Source: an uncultured Granulosicoccaceae bacterium (GTDB lineage Bacteria > Pseudomonadota > Gammaproteobacteria > Granulosicoccales > Granulosicoccaceae). From it: a stretch of DNA of 59,157 bases. The stretch lies in assembly GCA_938028465.1 (NCBI GenBank), contig CALJAA010000091.1, positions 1 through 59,157 of the forward strand. Direction: 5' to 3'. The notes below the pieces were generated by a model. That model searched no databases, was not told the DNA's origin, and worked only from the letters and a program-made list of their open reading frames with translations. Numbering within the stretch: the first letter of the stretch is position 1; each line of letters starts with the position of its first letter. The translations under genes and the position numbers were made by a program. Below, piece by piece: positions 51,569 to 59,157 of the stretch.

Positions 51569-54121
51569 TTAGATTTCAGTGCCTGGTAAAACTACTGGTT
51601 CAGTGGTATCTCCTGGGTCCGATGCTACTGCAGGATCTGTTACCACCTCAGGGTTTGTTACTACCGCGGGTTGGATTACTTCAGTAACGGGCTCCTGTGC
51701 TTCGATAGGGTAGATGCCATTGCCAACATAGTAGTCACGTTGGTACGCACGGATGTAATCCACTTCAAATTGCAGTGGGTAGATATCGGCGGCCACATCA
51801 GGAGTGGGTGCCCAAGCACTGCCCGATACTAAGTACAACACGATGTTCATTTGTTGCCGGCCAACCTGTGGGCCCGACATGCGCTTTATTTCACGCCCGT
51901 CGATATACCAGATAACCAGTTGTGGCTCCCACAAAACGCCGTAGGTGTGAAAGTCGTCGCTATACAAATCGCCTTCAGGCTTTTCATAGGCCATGGTTGG
52001 CGCGGATCGAATCGATTCGTCCACGATGTCGTCGTAGTGATACGTTTGAAATGCATCTTCATCACCAAACGGGTTTTCACCTAGGTATTCAACAATATCG
52101 ATTTCAGGTGCGTGGCGAAATAAACCTTCGCCTCGGTAGCGATGATATAGGTAGAAGCTAGAAAGCATGCCTGCTTCACCTCCGACTCTCATGCGACCTT
52201 CTACGTATCCGTATGTTATACCGAATAGATCGTGGCTAGATAGCGCACCGGATAGAAATGCGCAACGCTCGTTACCTGTAGGATCCTCTTCGCGGCAAAC
52301 CGGTGGTAGTAGGGGCACAACGTCTTCAGGTGTTGGAATGGACTCAATAATGAGTGAGCTACCCGTGAGATTGAAGGGGTTGTAGTTGATTGCGGCTTCA
52401 GATTGCGTGCTAACGAAATACTGTTGTTCGCCGTTAATAATTCGGTTATCACCCCAAGTCAGTTGGGTATTCCACTTGGTGTCGTTAATTTCGTTACCAT
52501 CGAATTCCTCGGCAAACACGATATCAAATTGATCCAAGAAGAAACTGGTATTCGATAGGTCAGTTGCTGAAGCGAACCGATCATCGCCATTGAGATAAAA
52601 ATCACGATACAACGGCACAGGAGCGTTGCGTTCGAGGTGATAAGTGATTGTGATCGAATTGGACGGTGCCGATTCATTACCTTCATTATCTACTGCAGTA
52701 ACGGTATAACTGAATACATCGCCAGGTTGGGGGTTAGTGTCAGCACAGTTATGTACGCGGTCAAAAAATCGCGTGTAGTTGCAATCGATAAAGCTGGTAG
52801 TACGCCAGAATTTATCAATCTCATCTTGCGTGCCTCCGTTGGCGTCAGTTTGATCTCGGCCCACTGTGTACACTGTGCCATCGCTACGATAAATGTTGTA
52901 CGCAACCACTTCTCCATCATCTGCTGAAGGGGCCCAATTAATTTCTGCCCAATCATTAGAAACTAATTCAGTGCGTAAGTTAGTAGGTGCAGCTGGAGGG
53001 CCGCCTGGTGTTGGAGGCTCACCGTTAAGGCCGAGTTCAAGGTTGAATCCAAACGGATCAGATGATGGCGGCCCAGGAATAGGCTCTGCATTAAAATCAA
53101 CTAATGGTGGAAGCCCGCCGAGATCATTAGCTGGGCTAATAATTCGTTCAGGGGAAGAGCGGCTGAAGTTACGTGCAACATCAAACGCTACGATCTGATA
53201 ACTCACTGTATCGTTTGCTGGTACGTTGGTATCAGTAAAGTTGTTTGTTTGCACAGTGGTTAGATAACTGCGATCTCGATAAACGTTGTAGCCATCGACG
53301 CCGATGTTGTCACTAGGTACATTCCAAAACAAATCGATTTCATTAACTGATATAACAGTTGCAGTGATGATTGACACTACGGCTGGCGCTTCGGTGTCGT
53401 TTTCTGGTTCCTGTGGCTGAGGATCTGGTTGTGGGTTAGGTTCGGGATCAATCTGCGAGTTGGTGTCAGCAGCTGCGATCGCTGTAGATGATCGTGGTGA
53501 AAAATTGCGGGGATCATCGAAGGCCACTACATAATATTCATACTGCTCGCCTGCCGCCAACCCTGCATCCTCAAAGCGGTTGCTATTTACTGTAGAGAGG
53601 TATTGATTGTTGCGATAGATGTTGTAGCCAACGATTGCGACATCATCTGTGGCTGGTGTCCAAGTTAGATTAACGGTTGTATCCGATGTGCGCATGGCTT
53701 GGAGTTCGCTGGCGGCGGTGGGCACTGGCGCCACGTTTGGTTGTTCAGGTGTACTAGTTTGTATAGGAAGCGTGAATTCGGTAGAGCGAGCCGAAAAGCT
53801 ACGAGTCTCTCCCTCGCCTGGCACATCAAACGCGACGACGTAATAAGTGTGAGTGAGTGAACGATCCACCATAAAGGAATGACTGGCACTCGACACAGTC
53901 GTTAAATAACGATCGTCTTGATACAGGTTGTACCCAGCCACACCGACATCATCAGTTGAGGCGGCCCAGGCTAGTGTCGTGTTGCCATTACTTGGCGTCT
54001 CAAATGGGGTGCCTGGCTGGGACGGAGCGGCAGCCCACAGCGTGATAGGCGACACCAGAAAAGAACCAATTAATATTAGCTGCGTACGGGTAAGTCCTGA
54101 CCACGGAAAACGCTTGTTCAT
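51569..54121 (-). CDS. Secreted FN3-GH16 glycoside hydrolase
   Basis: An 850-residue exported protein. A signal peptide ends near TLWA. Four fibronectin type III domains follow (about 35-120, 135-220, 245-330 and 375-495), each with DDVGVAGYNLY-like strands. A Pro/Glu/Asn linker lies after the second. The C-terminal GH16 domain (about 530-800) has the catalytic ExDxxE in PEIDIVEYLG (Glu673, Asp675, Glu678) and FHTYGVLWEPQLVIWYIDG. The likely substrate is a beta-1,3-glucan such as laminarin or a related polysaccharide. A Thr/Val/Pro tail ends the protein. It is divergent from the two-component system. Confidence 0.92.
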   Translation of the reverse strand: MNKRFPWSGLTRTQLILIGSFLVSPITLWAAAPSQPGTPFETPSNGNTTLAWAASTDDVGVAGYNLYQDDRYLTTVSSASHSFMVDRSLTHTYYVVAFDVPGEGETRSFSARSTEFTLPIQTSTPEQPNVAPVPTAASELQAMRTSDTTVNLTWTPATDDVAIVGYNIYRNNQYLSTVNSNRFEDAGLAAGEQYEYYVVAFDDPRNFSPRSSTAIAAADTNSQIDPEPNPQPDPQPQEPENDTEAPAVVSIITATVISVNEIDLFWNVPSDNIGVDGYNVYRDRSYLTTVQTNNFTDTNVPANDTVSYQIVAFDVARNFSRSSPERIISPANDLGGLPPLVDFNAEPIPGPPSSDPFGFNLELGLNGEPPTPGGPPAAPTNLRTELVSNDWAEINWAPSADDGEVVAYNIYRSDGTVYTVGRDQTDANGGTQDEIDKFWRTTSFIDCNYTRFFDRVHNCADTNPQPGDVFSYTVTAVDNEGNESAPSNSITITYHLERNAPVPLYRDFYLNGDDRFASATDLSNTSFFLDQFDIVFAEEFDGNEINDTKWNTQLTWGDNRIINGEQQYFVSTQSEAAINYNPFNLTGSSLIIESIPTPEDVVPLLPPVCREEDPTGNERCAFLSGALSSHDLFGITYGYVEGRMRVGGEAGMLSSFYLYHRYRGEGLFRHAPEIDIVEYLGENPFGDEDAFQTYHYDDIVDESIRSAPTMAYEKPEGDLYSDDFHTYGVLWEPQLVIWYIDGREIKRMSGPQVGRQQMNIVLYLVSGSAWAPTPDVAADIYPLQFEVDYIRAYQRDYYVGNGIYPIEAQEPVTEVIQPAVVTNPEVVTDPAVASDPGDTTEPVVLPGTEI

Positions 54122-54409
54122 ATATTTATCAATTAGTTAGAGAGATTGTAGAACGTAGTGTACCTACGTTTGTGAGCCGTGCCTCACTGTTGTGGTGGTA
54201 ATTTTGGCAAAACAGGGCCTATTGGGCTGTTGTTTTATACTAATTTGTAAGGTTCATGAAACCTGCCGGAAAAGCCGGTTCCCGATAATGTATTTAGCGG
54301 TTAAGTGATGCTGGCGCGAATCAATCGATTTGGGCTCGAATATTAGCCAGGATGTAAAACTTACAGGGGCTAGCGCGGTCTCAATACTGCAGCCAACTAG
54401 GGAAAAACT
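54122..54409. other. Divergent spacer GH16 / response regulator
   Basis: These 288 bases between divergent genes hold AACCTGCCGG ... CCGGTT (about 54260-54280), a weak inverted repeat. The response regulator ATG at 54410 has AGGGA nine bases up. No consensus promoter is certain. Confidence 0.4.
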
Positions 54410-55093
54410 ATGCACATATTGTTGATCGAAGATGATCCTTCCACCGCAAGCTACGCCTCTAAAGGCCTAACCGAAGCCGGCCACGTTGTGGACGTGCTCG
54501 AAGATGGTAAAGAGGGAATGGTTCAAGCGATCCAAACTTCTTATGACGTCTTAGTCGTCGATCGTATGTTGCCTGGTATGGATGGCCTATCTATTGTCAA
54601 AGCCCTTCGAGTAGCAGGTAATAAAACCCCAGTATTATTTTTGACAGCGGTTTCAGGTGTTGATGATCGGGTTGAAGGTTTAGAAGCTGGCGCTGATGAC
54701 TACCTAACCAAGCCCTTCGCTTTTTCAGAATTACTTGCGCGCATCAATGCGCTTTACCGGCGTCCTAGTGCTTCGGTTGAAGTAACACATCTGCGGGTGG
54801 GCGATTTAGAGCTAGATTTACTGGCTCGTATTGCTCGTCGCGGTGATCAAGAAATCGAATTACAACCACGTGAATTTACGCTACTTGAAGTGTTGATGCG
54901 TAATGAAGGTCGCGTGGTTAGCCGCACTATGCTGTTAGAGCAAGTGTGGGATTTTCACTTTGATCCTAAAACCAGCGTAGTGGAAACTCACGTTAGCCGG
55001 TTACGCAGCAAGATAGATAAACCCTTCGAAGTAAATTTATTGCACACTGTGCGTAACTTGGGTTACAGCATGCATACTCCGCGAGCTGCTTAA
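54410..55093 (+). CDS. OmpR/PhoB-family response regulator
   Basis: A 227-residue regulator. The receiver domain has the acidic pair in LLIEDDP, the phospho-acceptor Asp51 in VVDRMLPGMDG, and Lys in TKPFAFSELLAR. The C-terminal winged helix has LQPREFTLLEVLMRNEGRVVSRTMLLEQVW and VVETHVSRLRSKID. It is followed nine bases later by its sensor kinase gene. The target is unknown; the divergent glucanase gene is a candidate by position only. Confidence 0.95.
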   Translation: MHILLIEDDPSTASYASKGLTEAGHVVDVLEDGKEGMVQAIQTSYDVLVVDRMLPGMDGLSIVKALRVAGNKTPVLFLTAVSGVDDRVEGLEAGADDYLTKPFAFSELLARINALYRRPSASVEVTHLRVGDLELDLLARIARRGDQEIELQPREFTLLEVLMRNEGRVVSRTMLLEQVWDFHFDPKTSVVETHVSRLRSKIDKPFEVNLLHTVRNLGYSMHTPRAA

Positions 55094-55102
55094 GCAAAAC
55101 TA

Positions 55103-56473
55103 ATGCGCTTTGAAATTCTCAAGAGTTCGCCGTTACGGCTAGGTATTGCTTTTTCGATTTTATATCTGGCGTGTTTCTCTATCGCGAGCGTTATTCACTA
55201 TCGTACCCTTGAGAGTAAGTTTTTGTTGCGAATCGACGAGTCAATCGTTGAACGTTATGTCGCCATACGTGATGTTTACGAACAGCTCGGCCTCGACGCT
55301 GTTATTGCCGTGGCCGAGAAAAATAATGAACTACCTATGCAATACACCATGGGTTTTCACCTGGCTAGCTCTAGTGGGCAGCGTATAGTCGGTAACGTAC
55401 CTACCTGCACAACCGATCCGGGCTGGTTAGAGATTCCTGGTGAAGAGCTTGGTTTAGATAGCGCTGAGTTATACCGTTTTTACACAGCCCATCTTGGCGA
55501 TAACGTGTTATCACTGGGGCGCAGCCTCAAAGAGGTAGACGAGTTACGGGCAAGCACTTTAGCAAGCTTTACTCGCACCTTCCTCGTTTCAACAACGTTG
55601 GCAATTTTAGGTGCAATGCTTATGGCATTCCGCACTCATTGCCGTATCGACAGAATTAGTAAATCCATGGATAACGTTGCTGCTGGTAACTTGGATGCCC
55701 GCTTACCAATCGGCAGCACAGGTGATGACATCGATCAACTATCAATAAAAATGAATGATGCCCTTGATCGCTTGAAAGGCACCGTAGATGGAATGAAGCA
55801 GGTGAGTTCTGATATTGCCCATGATCTAAAAACACCGCTTAACCGTTTGTACATCAATCTTGAGGAAGCCGCACGTCGCCGATACGAAGCGGGTGACACT
55901 GATGAATCACTAGAGAAAGCATTGGACGAAGCAGAGAACATCAACTCGACGTTTGAAGCCTTATTGCGTATTGCTCAAATTGAAGCAGGCGCTCGTCGAG
56001 CACAATTTAAATCAATCGACATTTGTGCGCTAATGCATTCAGTGGCTGAAGTGTATGCGCCCGTGGTACAAGAAGAAGGGCAGACCCTCACCATAGATTC
56101 TTGCACTGCTCCCAGCGGTGTAACCATGATGGGCGATAAGGATTTGTTGATGCAGATGCTGGTCAACTTAATTGAAAATGCCATTAGGCATTGTGGCGAC
56201 GGCACTAACGTTGTTTTATCTGCCAATCAGTCGGGTGAAGACATATTGATAAGTGTTGGCGATAATGGCCCGGGTATCCCAGAAGCTGATCGGGAAAAAA
56301 TATTTCGCCGTTTGTATCGGGTCGAAGCTAGTCGTACAACACCAGGCACCGGCCTAGGGCTAAGCATGGTTAAGGCGATCAGTGATTTGCACTGTGGCAA
56401 TATCGACGTTTGCGATAACAAGCCAGGTGTGCGGTTTGATTTACGTTTTAAGCAAGTAGGTGAATGCGCGTAG
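55103..56473 (+). CDS. Sensor histidine kinase partner of the response regulator
   Basis: A 456-residue inner-membrane kinase. Helix one is at about 13-33, a periplasmic sensor of about 120 residues follows, helix two is at about 155-175, then a HAMP domain, a HisKA with phospho-acceptor His240 in SDIAHDLKTPLNR, and a HATPase with NLIENAIRH, GDNGPGIP and TGLGLSMVKAI. The family resembles metal- or envelope-stress sensors, but the signal is not identifiable. Confidence 0.95.
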   Translation: MRFEILKSSPLRLGIAFSILYLACFSIASVIHYRTLESKFLLRIDESIVERYVAIRDVYEQLGLDAVIAVAEKNNELPMQYTMGFHLASSSGQRIVGNVPTCTTDPGWLEIPGEELGLDSAELYRFYTAHLGDNVLSLGRSLKEVDELRASTLASFTRTFLVSTTLAILGAMLMAFRTHCRIDRISKSMDNVAAGNLDARLPIGSTGDDIDQLSIKMNDALDRLKGTVDGMKQVSSDIAHDLKTPLNRLYINLEEAARRRYEAGDTDESLEKALDEAENINSTFEALLRIAQIEAGARRAQFKSIDICALMHSVAEVYAPVVQEEGQTLTIDSCTAPSGVTMMGDKDLLMQMLVNLIENAIRHCGDGTNVVLSANQSGEDILISVGDNGPGIPEADREKIFRRLYRVEASRTTPGTGLGLSMVKAISDLHCGNIDVCDNKPGVRFDLRFKQVGECA

Positions 56474-56655
56474 CCGTTAGTGCGTAAAACTCCTACTAGG
56501 GGTGATGGTTTGAGTGGTCATTAGGTTGGCTTTTTAGATAAGGCTTCCATCGAGCGTTTTATGTGGTCAGTACATTCTGTACAACGACAAAAGCTAATGC
56601 GTTACTCTAGTTTGTACAACCATTACTCAACTCTACTTGCAGGGCACTTCTTAAA

Positions 56656-57348
56656 ATGAAAACGATCGGACTTCTTGGAGGTATGAGCTGGGAGAGTACT
56701 GAGCTCTACTATCGGCTCATTAATGAACAAATCAAAATGCAGTTGGGCGGATTGCATAGTGCCAAGATCGCCATGTTCAGTGTTGATTTTCAAGAGATAG
56801 AAGTGCTGCAGAGCGAAGGAAAGTGGGGCGAGGCTGGTGAGGTCTTGGCAAAGTCGGCTAAGCAGATTGAACGAGCAGGTGCAGACTTTCTACTGATCTG
56901 CACAAACACAATGCATAAAGTTGCGCCCCAAGTCCAGGCCGCTATTGATATCCCACTAATCCATCTTGCTGATGCAACGGCTGAGCGGATTGTTGCAAAA
57001 GGAATAAAAAATATCGGTTTGCTTGGTACTAATTTCACTATGGAGCAAGATTTCTATAAAGGGCGACTATTAGATCAATACGGCTTAAACGTCATTGTTC
57101 CCAATGACGTTGACCGACAAGCCGTCCATCGAATAATTTACGAAGAGTTATGCTTAGGTGAGATAAAAGACTCATCCCGCGAGCGGTATCTATGCATCAT
57201 GGATAAGATGGTTGATGACGGTGCAGAGGCCATTATCGAAGGCTGTACCGAAATAACCTTACTCGTTCAGCAAAAGCACACCGAAATTTTACTATTTGAT
57301 ACTACGGCTATTCACGCTGAGGCTGCTGCTTTGTACGCTCTTAGTTAG
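56656..57348 (+). CDS. Aspartate/glutamate racemase-family protein
   Basis: A 230-residue cofactor-independent racemase fold. The two catalytic Cys are in LICTNTMHK (about Cys83) and EGCTEITLLV (about Cys195). GLLGGMSWESTELYYRLIN at the N-terminus and GLLGTNFTMEQDFYKGRL in the middle resemble YgeA-type broad-specificity amino acid racemases. Two TGTACAAC boxes lie about 75 and 40 bases upstream. D-amino acid supply is the probable role; the substrate is uncertain. Confidence 0.88.
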   Translation: MKTIGLLGGMSWESTELYYRLINEQIKMQLGGLHSAKIAMFSVDFQEIEVLQSEGKWGEAGEVLAKSAKQIERAGADFLLICTNTMHKVAPQVQAAIDIPLIHLADATAERIVAKGIKNIGLLGTNFTMEQDFYKGRLLDQYGLNVIVPNDVDRQAVHRIIYEELCLGEIKDSSRERYLCIMDKMVDDGAEAIIEGCTEITLLVQQKHTEILLFDTTAIHAEAAALYALS

Positions 57349-57719
57349 GTGGGTGTTGTTGGTATTTTTAGGGGGCTGCTATTGGCTGTGGATTCAAGAA
57401 ATTAATGAGACGCTACTAGGCAATCTGGCTGCTATTGAAGATCTCAACTAAATTAAGCAAAGCGGACAAAAATAACGAGTTGATCGCTGCCGCTTACGGC
57501 CCAAACTCGACGTACAATGTCATACCCAGTGGGGCACTTACGTCCCGCGAAGGCGGGGATCCATCTCAAACTTTGCAGCCGCGTTGTGATCTAGCAGTAT
57601 TTGAAATAGATTCCCGCCTACGCGGGAATGATTGGAGTTGGGGGTAAAGCGGAAGTGCGGGCTTCGATGAAATCGTACACTGCCTGAGACATCTAGTATC
57701 GGCTTTTACTGTTTAGGAC
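57349..57719. other. Intergenic stretch with REP-like palindromes
   Basis: These 371 bases lie between convergent genes. Apart from the palindromes at about 57544-57629 I see no coding gene. A short frame at 57435-57647 is built from the repeats, and its SRLRGNDW ending is a well-known artefact of such elements. Confidence 0.6.
57544..57629. repeat. Pair of REP-like palindromes
   Basis: CCCGC-GAAG-GCGGG at 57544-57557 and ATTCCCGC-CTAC-GCGGGAAT at 57610-57629 are two hairpins about 50 bases apart, each with a four-base loop. They match the family at 11195, 37609 and 51438 and lie between converging genes. Confidence 0.75.
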
Positions 57720-58091
57720 TTATCGATGCTGATCTATAAGAATTTGATTTCCGTCCGGATCAGTTAAGCTTATGTTGGCTGGGCCTGTGGTTGTTTTATC
57801 TGCTTCGCTGTTCAGAGTAATTCCCTGCTCAATTAGTTTCTGTTGTATTTCGCGTACGTCAATAAACGAATCGAGGTTGTTGCCATTTTGATCCCAACCT
57901 GGGTTGAAGGTTAATATATTATTTTCGAACATACCCTGAAACAAACCTATGACGTGGTCACCGTTCCTTAACATGAGCCAATTGTGTTCGGCATCGCCTC
58001 CGAATTCTTCGAAACCTAGTTTTTTATAAAAAGTGGCTGATGTGTTTAGATCTTTTACGGCAAGACTTATTGAAAACGATCCAAGCTTCAT
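57720..58091 (-). CDS. VOC (glyoxalase-like) family protein
   Basis: A 123-residue protein with the vicinal oxygen chelate fold: FSISLAVKDLNTSATFYKKLGFEEFGG at the start, NWLMLRNGDHVIGLFQ in the middle, and ISLTDPDGNQILIDQHR at the end. Catalytic metal ligands cannot be confirmed, so its reaction or resistance role is unknown. It follows the broken ankyrin gene by about 25 bases on the same strand. Confidence 0.87.
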   Translation of the reverse strand: MKLGSFSISLAVKDLNTSATFYKKLGFEEFGGDAEHNWLMLRNGDHVIGLFQGMFENNILTFNPGWDQNGNNLDSFIDVREIQQKLIEQGITLNSEADKTTTGPANISLTDPDGNQILIDQHR

Positions 58092-58115
58092 TGCTATTTT
58101 TTAAATTCTTTTGGG

Positions 58116-58490
58116 TTATAAAGAATCGCCCAACCTGCCTCCTTTTTCAAGTAAATATTTGATTGCTTTTTTATCTCTATAGTAAGTTGCCCAATCTAAG
58201 GGCATTCTTCCCTCGTGGTCTTTGGCATTGATATCAGCACCTTTATTGAGCAGCATATCGAGAATTTCGGGGTTGCGTTTGGCCGTAGCCAAGTGTATCG
58301 GTTGAAGTTTATCTGCGTTGACTGTGATGTCGACATTTTGGGATAGTAAGAAGGCTACGATTTCTATGTAATTTCTCTCAGAAGCCTTTGGCAGAGCGTT
58401 TTCACCTTGGTTGTTCTTGACTTCGAGATCGGCTCCTTTTGATGTTAAATACTTTTTTTTCTCTACTAATATGTTTACCGCCTTTGATAA
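58116..58490 (-). pseudogene. Ankyrin-repeat gene remnant without start codon
   Basis: Minus-strand translation from just after a TAG (58491-58493) to TAA (58116-58118) gives about 124 residues of ankyrin repeats: SKGADLEVKNNQGENAL, VAFLLSQNVDITV, PIHLATAKRNPEILDMLL, NKGADINAKDHEGRMPLDWA and KAIKYLLEKGG. No ATG, GTG or TTG occurs in the first half, so the 5' part is missing or shifted. An A-run of eight (58453-58460) is a likely frameshift site. The gene is probably inactive unless that run is misread. Confidence 0.6.
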
Positions 58491-58511
58491 CTAATTGACT
58501 AACAACTCATA

Positions 58512-59157
58512 CTAAAAATCGTGTGGCAATGGTTTCAGCAAGCGAATTTTTCCGTCCCTGACCTCGGTAAAGCCGCCCTTATCTAGCTCGCTTAAAACTT
58601 TACCAACCATCTCTCGAGATGAGCCAATCATTTTTGAAAATGCATCTTGTGAATACTTTCTACTTAGTACACGTATACCGTCTTGCTCTTCAGATAGTTC
58701 GATGAGTTTCAAGGCCAGGCGTTGGTAAACATTTTTTAAAGCAAGCGTTCGTAAATCGTCAGTTGCTTTTCGTAAACGTTGGGTAACGATGCGAATCAAG
58801 CCAAATGCAATATCAGGATTGTGAGCAATACATTCATAGAAGAGTGATTTGGATATCACCAATACCTCGGTTTCTTCTAACGCTACAACTGACGCTGTGC
58901 GGGGCGCGTCATCAAGTAACGAGATCTCGCCAACGTAGCTTCCAGGCCCTTCTATAAAGAGTGTCATCTCGCCACCCTGTTCGTCGCTAACGTATATCTT
59001 GATAGAGCCGGACAATATAATGTAAAGACTTTCGCCCGTTTCTCCCTCAGACATCAGTATGGTGTTTTTACGAAATTTGAGGGTGCGGGATTGTTCACCT
59101 AACAGTGATAGAGATTGATCATCCAAACCTGCAAATAAATCGATATTCCTAAGGATA
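58512..59157 (-). CDS. CRP/FNR-family regulator (5' end outside window)
   Basis: The frame is open to the last base, so the N-terminus is missing; LRNIDLFAGLDDQSLSLL at the edge is the usual start of the cyclic-nucleotide-binding domain. A cupin-like effector domain (GESLYIILSGSIKIY, GPGSYVGEISLLDDAPRTASVVAL) is followed by a long dimer helix and a winged helix with YSQDAFSKMIGSSREMVGKVLSELDKGGF. The effector-site residues (GEISLLDDAPRTASV) resemble CRP, so cAMP binding is possible. The TTG at 59126 is internal, not the start. Confidence 0.9.
   Translation of the reverse strand, partial: ILRNIDLFAGLDDQSLSLLGEQSRTLKFRKNTILMSEGETGESLYIILSGSIKIYVSDEQGGEMTLFIEGPGSYVGEISLLDDAPRTASVVALEETEVLVISKSLFYECIAHNPDIAFGLIRIVTQRLRKATDDLRTLALKNVYQRLALKLIELSEEQDGIRVLSRKYSQDAFSKMIGSSREMVGKVLSELDKGGFTEVRDGKIRLLKPLPHDF

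Noticed and set aside
56474-56655. Two TGTACAAC boxes as a defined operator for the racemase gene
   Set aside because: Short and palindromic by chance is plausible; spacing of about 36 bases and no candidate regulator make the call too weak.
57435-57647. A 70-residue frame ending SRLRGNDW
   Set aside because: It is a translation of REP-like palindromes, a common false gene; no ribosome site.

Overview
The window is chromosomal DNA of a gammaproteobacterium, probably marine and free-living. The evidence is the set and order of conserved loci: pilMNOPQ-aroK-aroB-(damX-like), divergent ponA/pilM, divergent rpsU/tsaD, and a long aa3-type cytochrome oxidase cluster with ctaG, SURF1 and cyoE. A TRAP transporter, a secreted GH16 glucanase and a 2100-residue acidic calcium-repeat protein fit a marine heterotroph, but that habitat is inference. 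I see no integrase, transposase, phage gene, CRISPR array, rRNA or tRNA.

Layout. 1-8.3 kb (minus strand): type IV pilus assembly operon pilMNOPQ, a strong terminator, then shikimate genes aroK and aroB and a DamX-like AAA+/SPOR protein cut by the window start. 8.5-11.2 kb: penicillin-binding protein 1A. 11.2-13.2 kb: small accessory genes (YciI-like protein, DMT transporter, glutathione transferase). 13.4-19.7 kb: a giant secreted protein with about 1070 residues of thrombospondin-type-3-like calcium repeats, an internal C-terminal-sorting-like segment, then an OmpA-like barrel and an OmpA peptidoglycan-binding domain. 20-23 kb: small secreted and stress-type genes (DM13 protein, beta-trefoil-like protein, VOC, DUF1330, cold-shock protein).

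23.5-31.8 kb: a catabolic cluster with a YciI-like protein, FAH-family hydrolase, RutE-like nitroreductase, OsmC-like protein, complete TRAP transporter (dctP, dctQ, dctM), intradiol ring-cleavage dioxygenase, GntR/FCD regulator and YqjM-type ene-reductase. It looks like uptake plus ring cleavage of a small aromatic acid, but the enzyme mix does not match a pathway I can name. A SAF-domain oxidoreductase follows on the opposite strand.

33-39.9 kb: housekeeping genes hemE, gltD, yqeY, rpsU, tsaD, an Omp85-family outer-membrane protein and plsY. gltD has no adjacent gltB and sits where dnaG often lies after rpsU-yqeY. 40-51.4 kb: a membrane desaturase-like protein, a BioC-like methyltransferase, then the oxidase cluster: DUF2244, coxB with fused cytochrome c, coxA, a 59-residue membrane protein, ctaG, coxC, LOG-family protein, DUF2909, SURF1, a Sco-like thioredoxin-fold protein and cyoE. 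No ctaA/COX15 is present in the window. 51.5-59.2 kb: FN3-GH16 glycoside hydrolase, divergent OmpR-type two-component system, Asp/Glu racemase-family protein, VOC protein, a broken ankyrin gene and a CRP/FNR regulator cut by the window end.

A dispersed palindrome family (stem resembling GTCATCCCCGC, four-base loop) occurs in at least four places, all between convergent genes. The most interesting items are the giant fused calcium-repeat/OmpA protein with its exact 972-nt internal duplication, the unassigned catabolic cluster, the convergent-junction palindromes, and two small unannotated reading frames in the oxidase operon. Homology calls are from recognition of motifs and family features, not from a database search.
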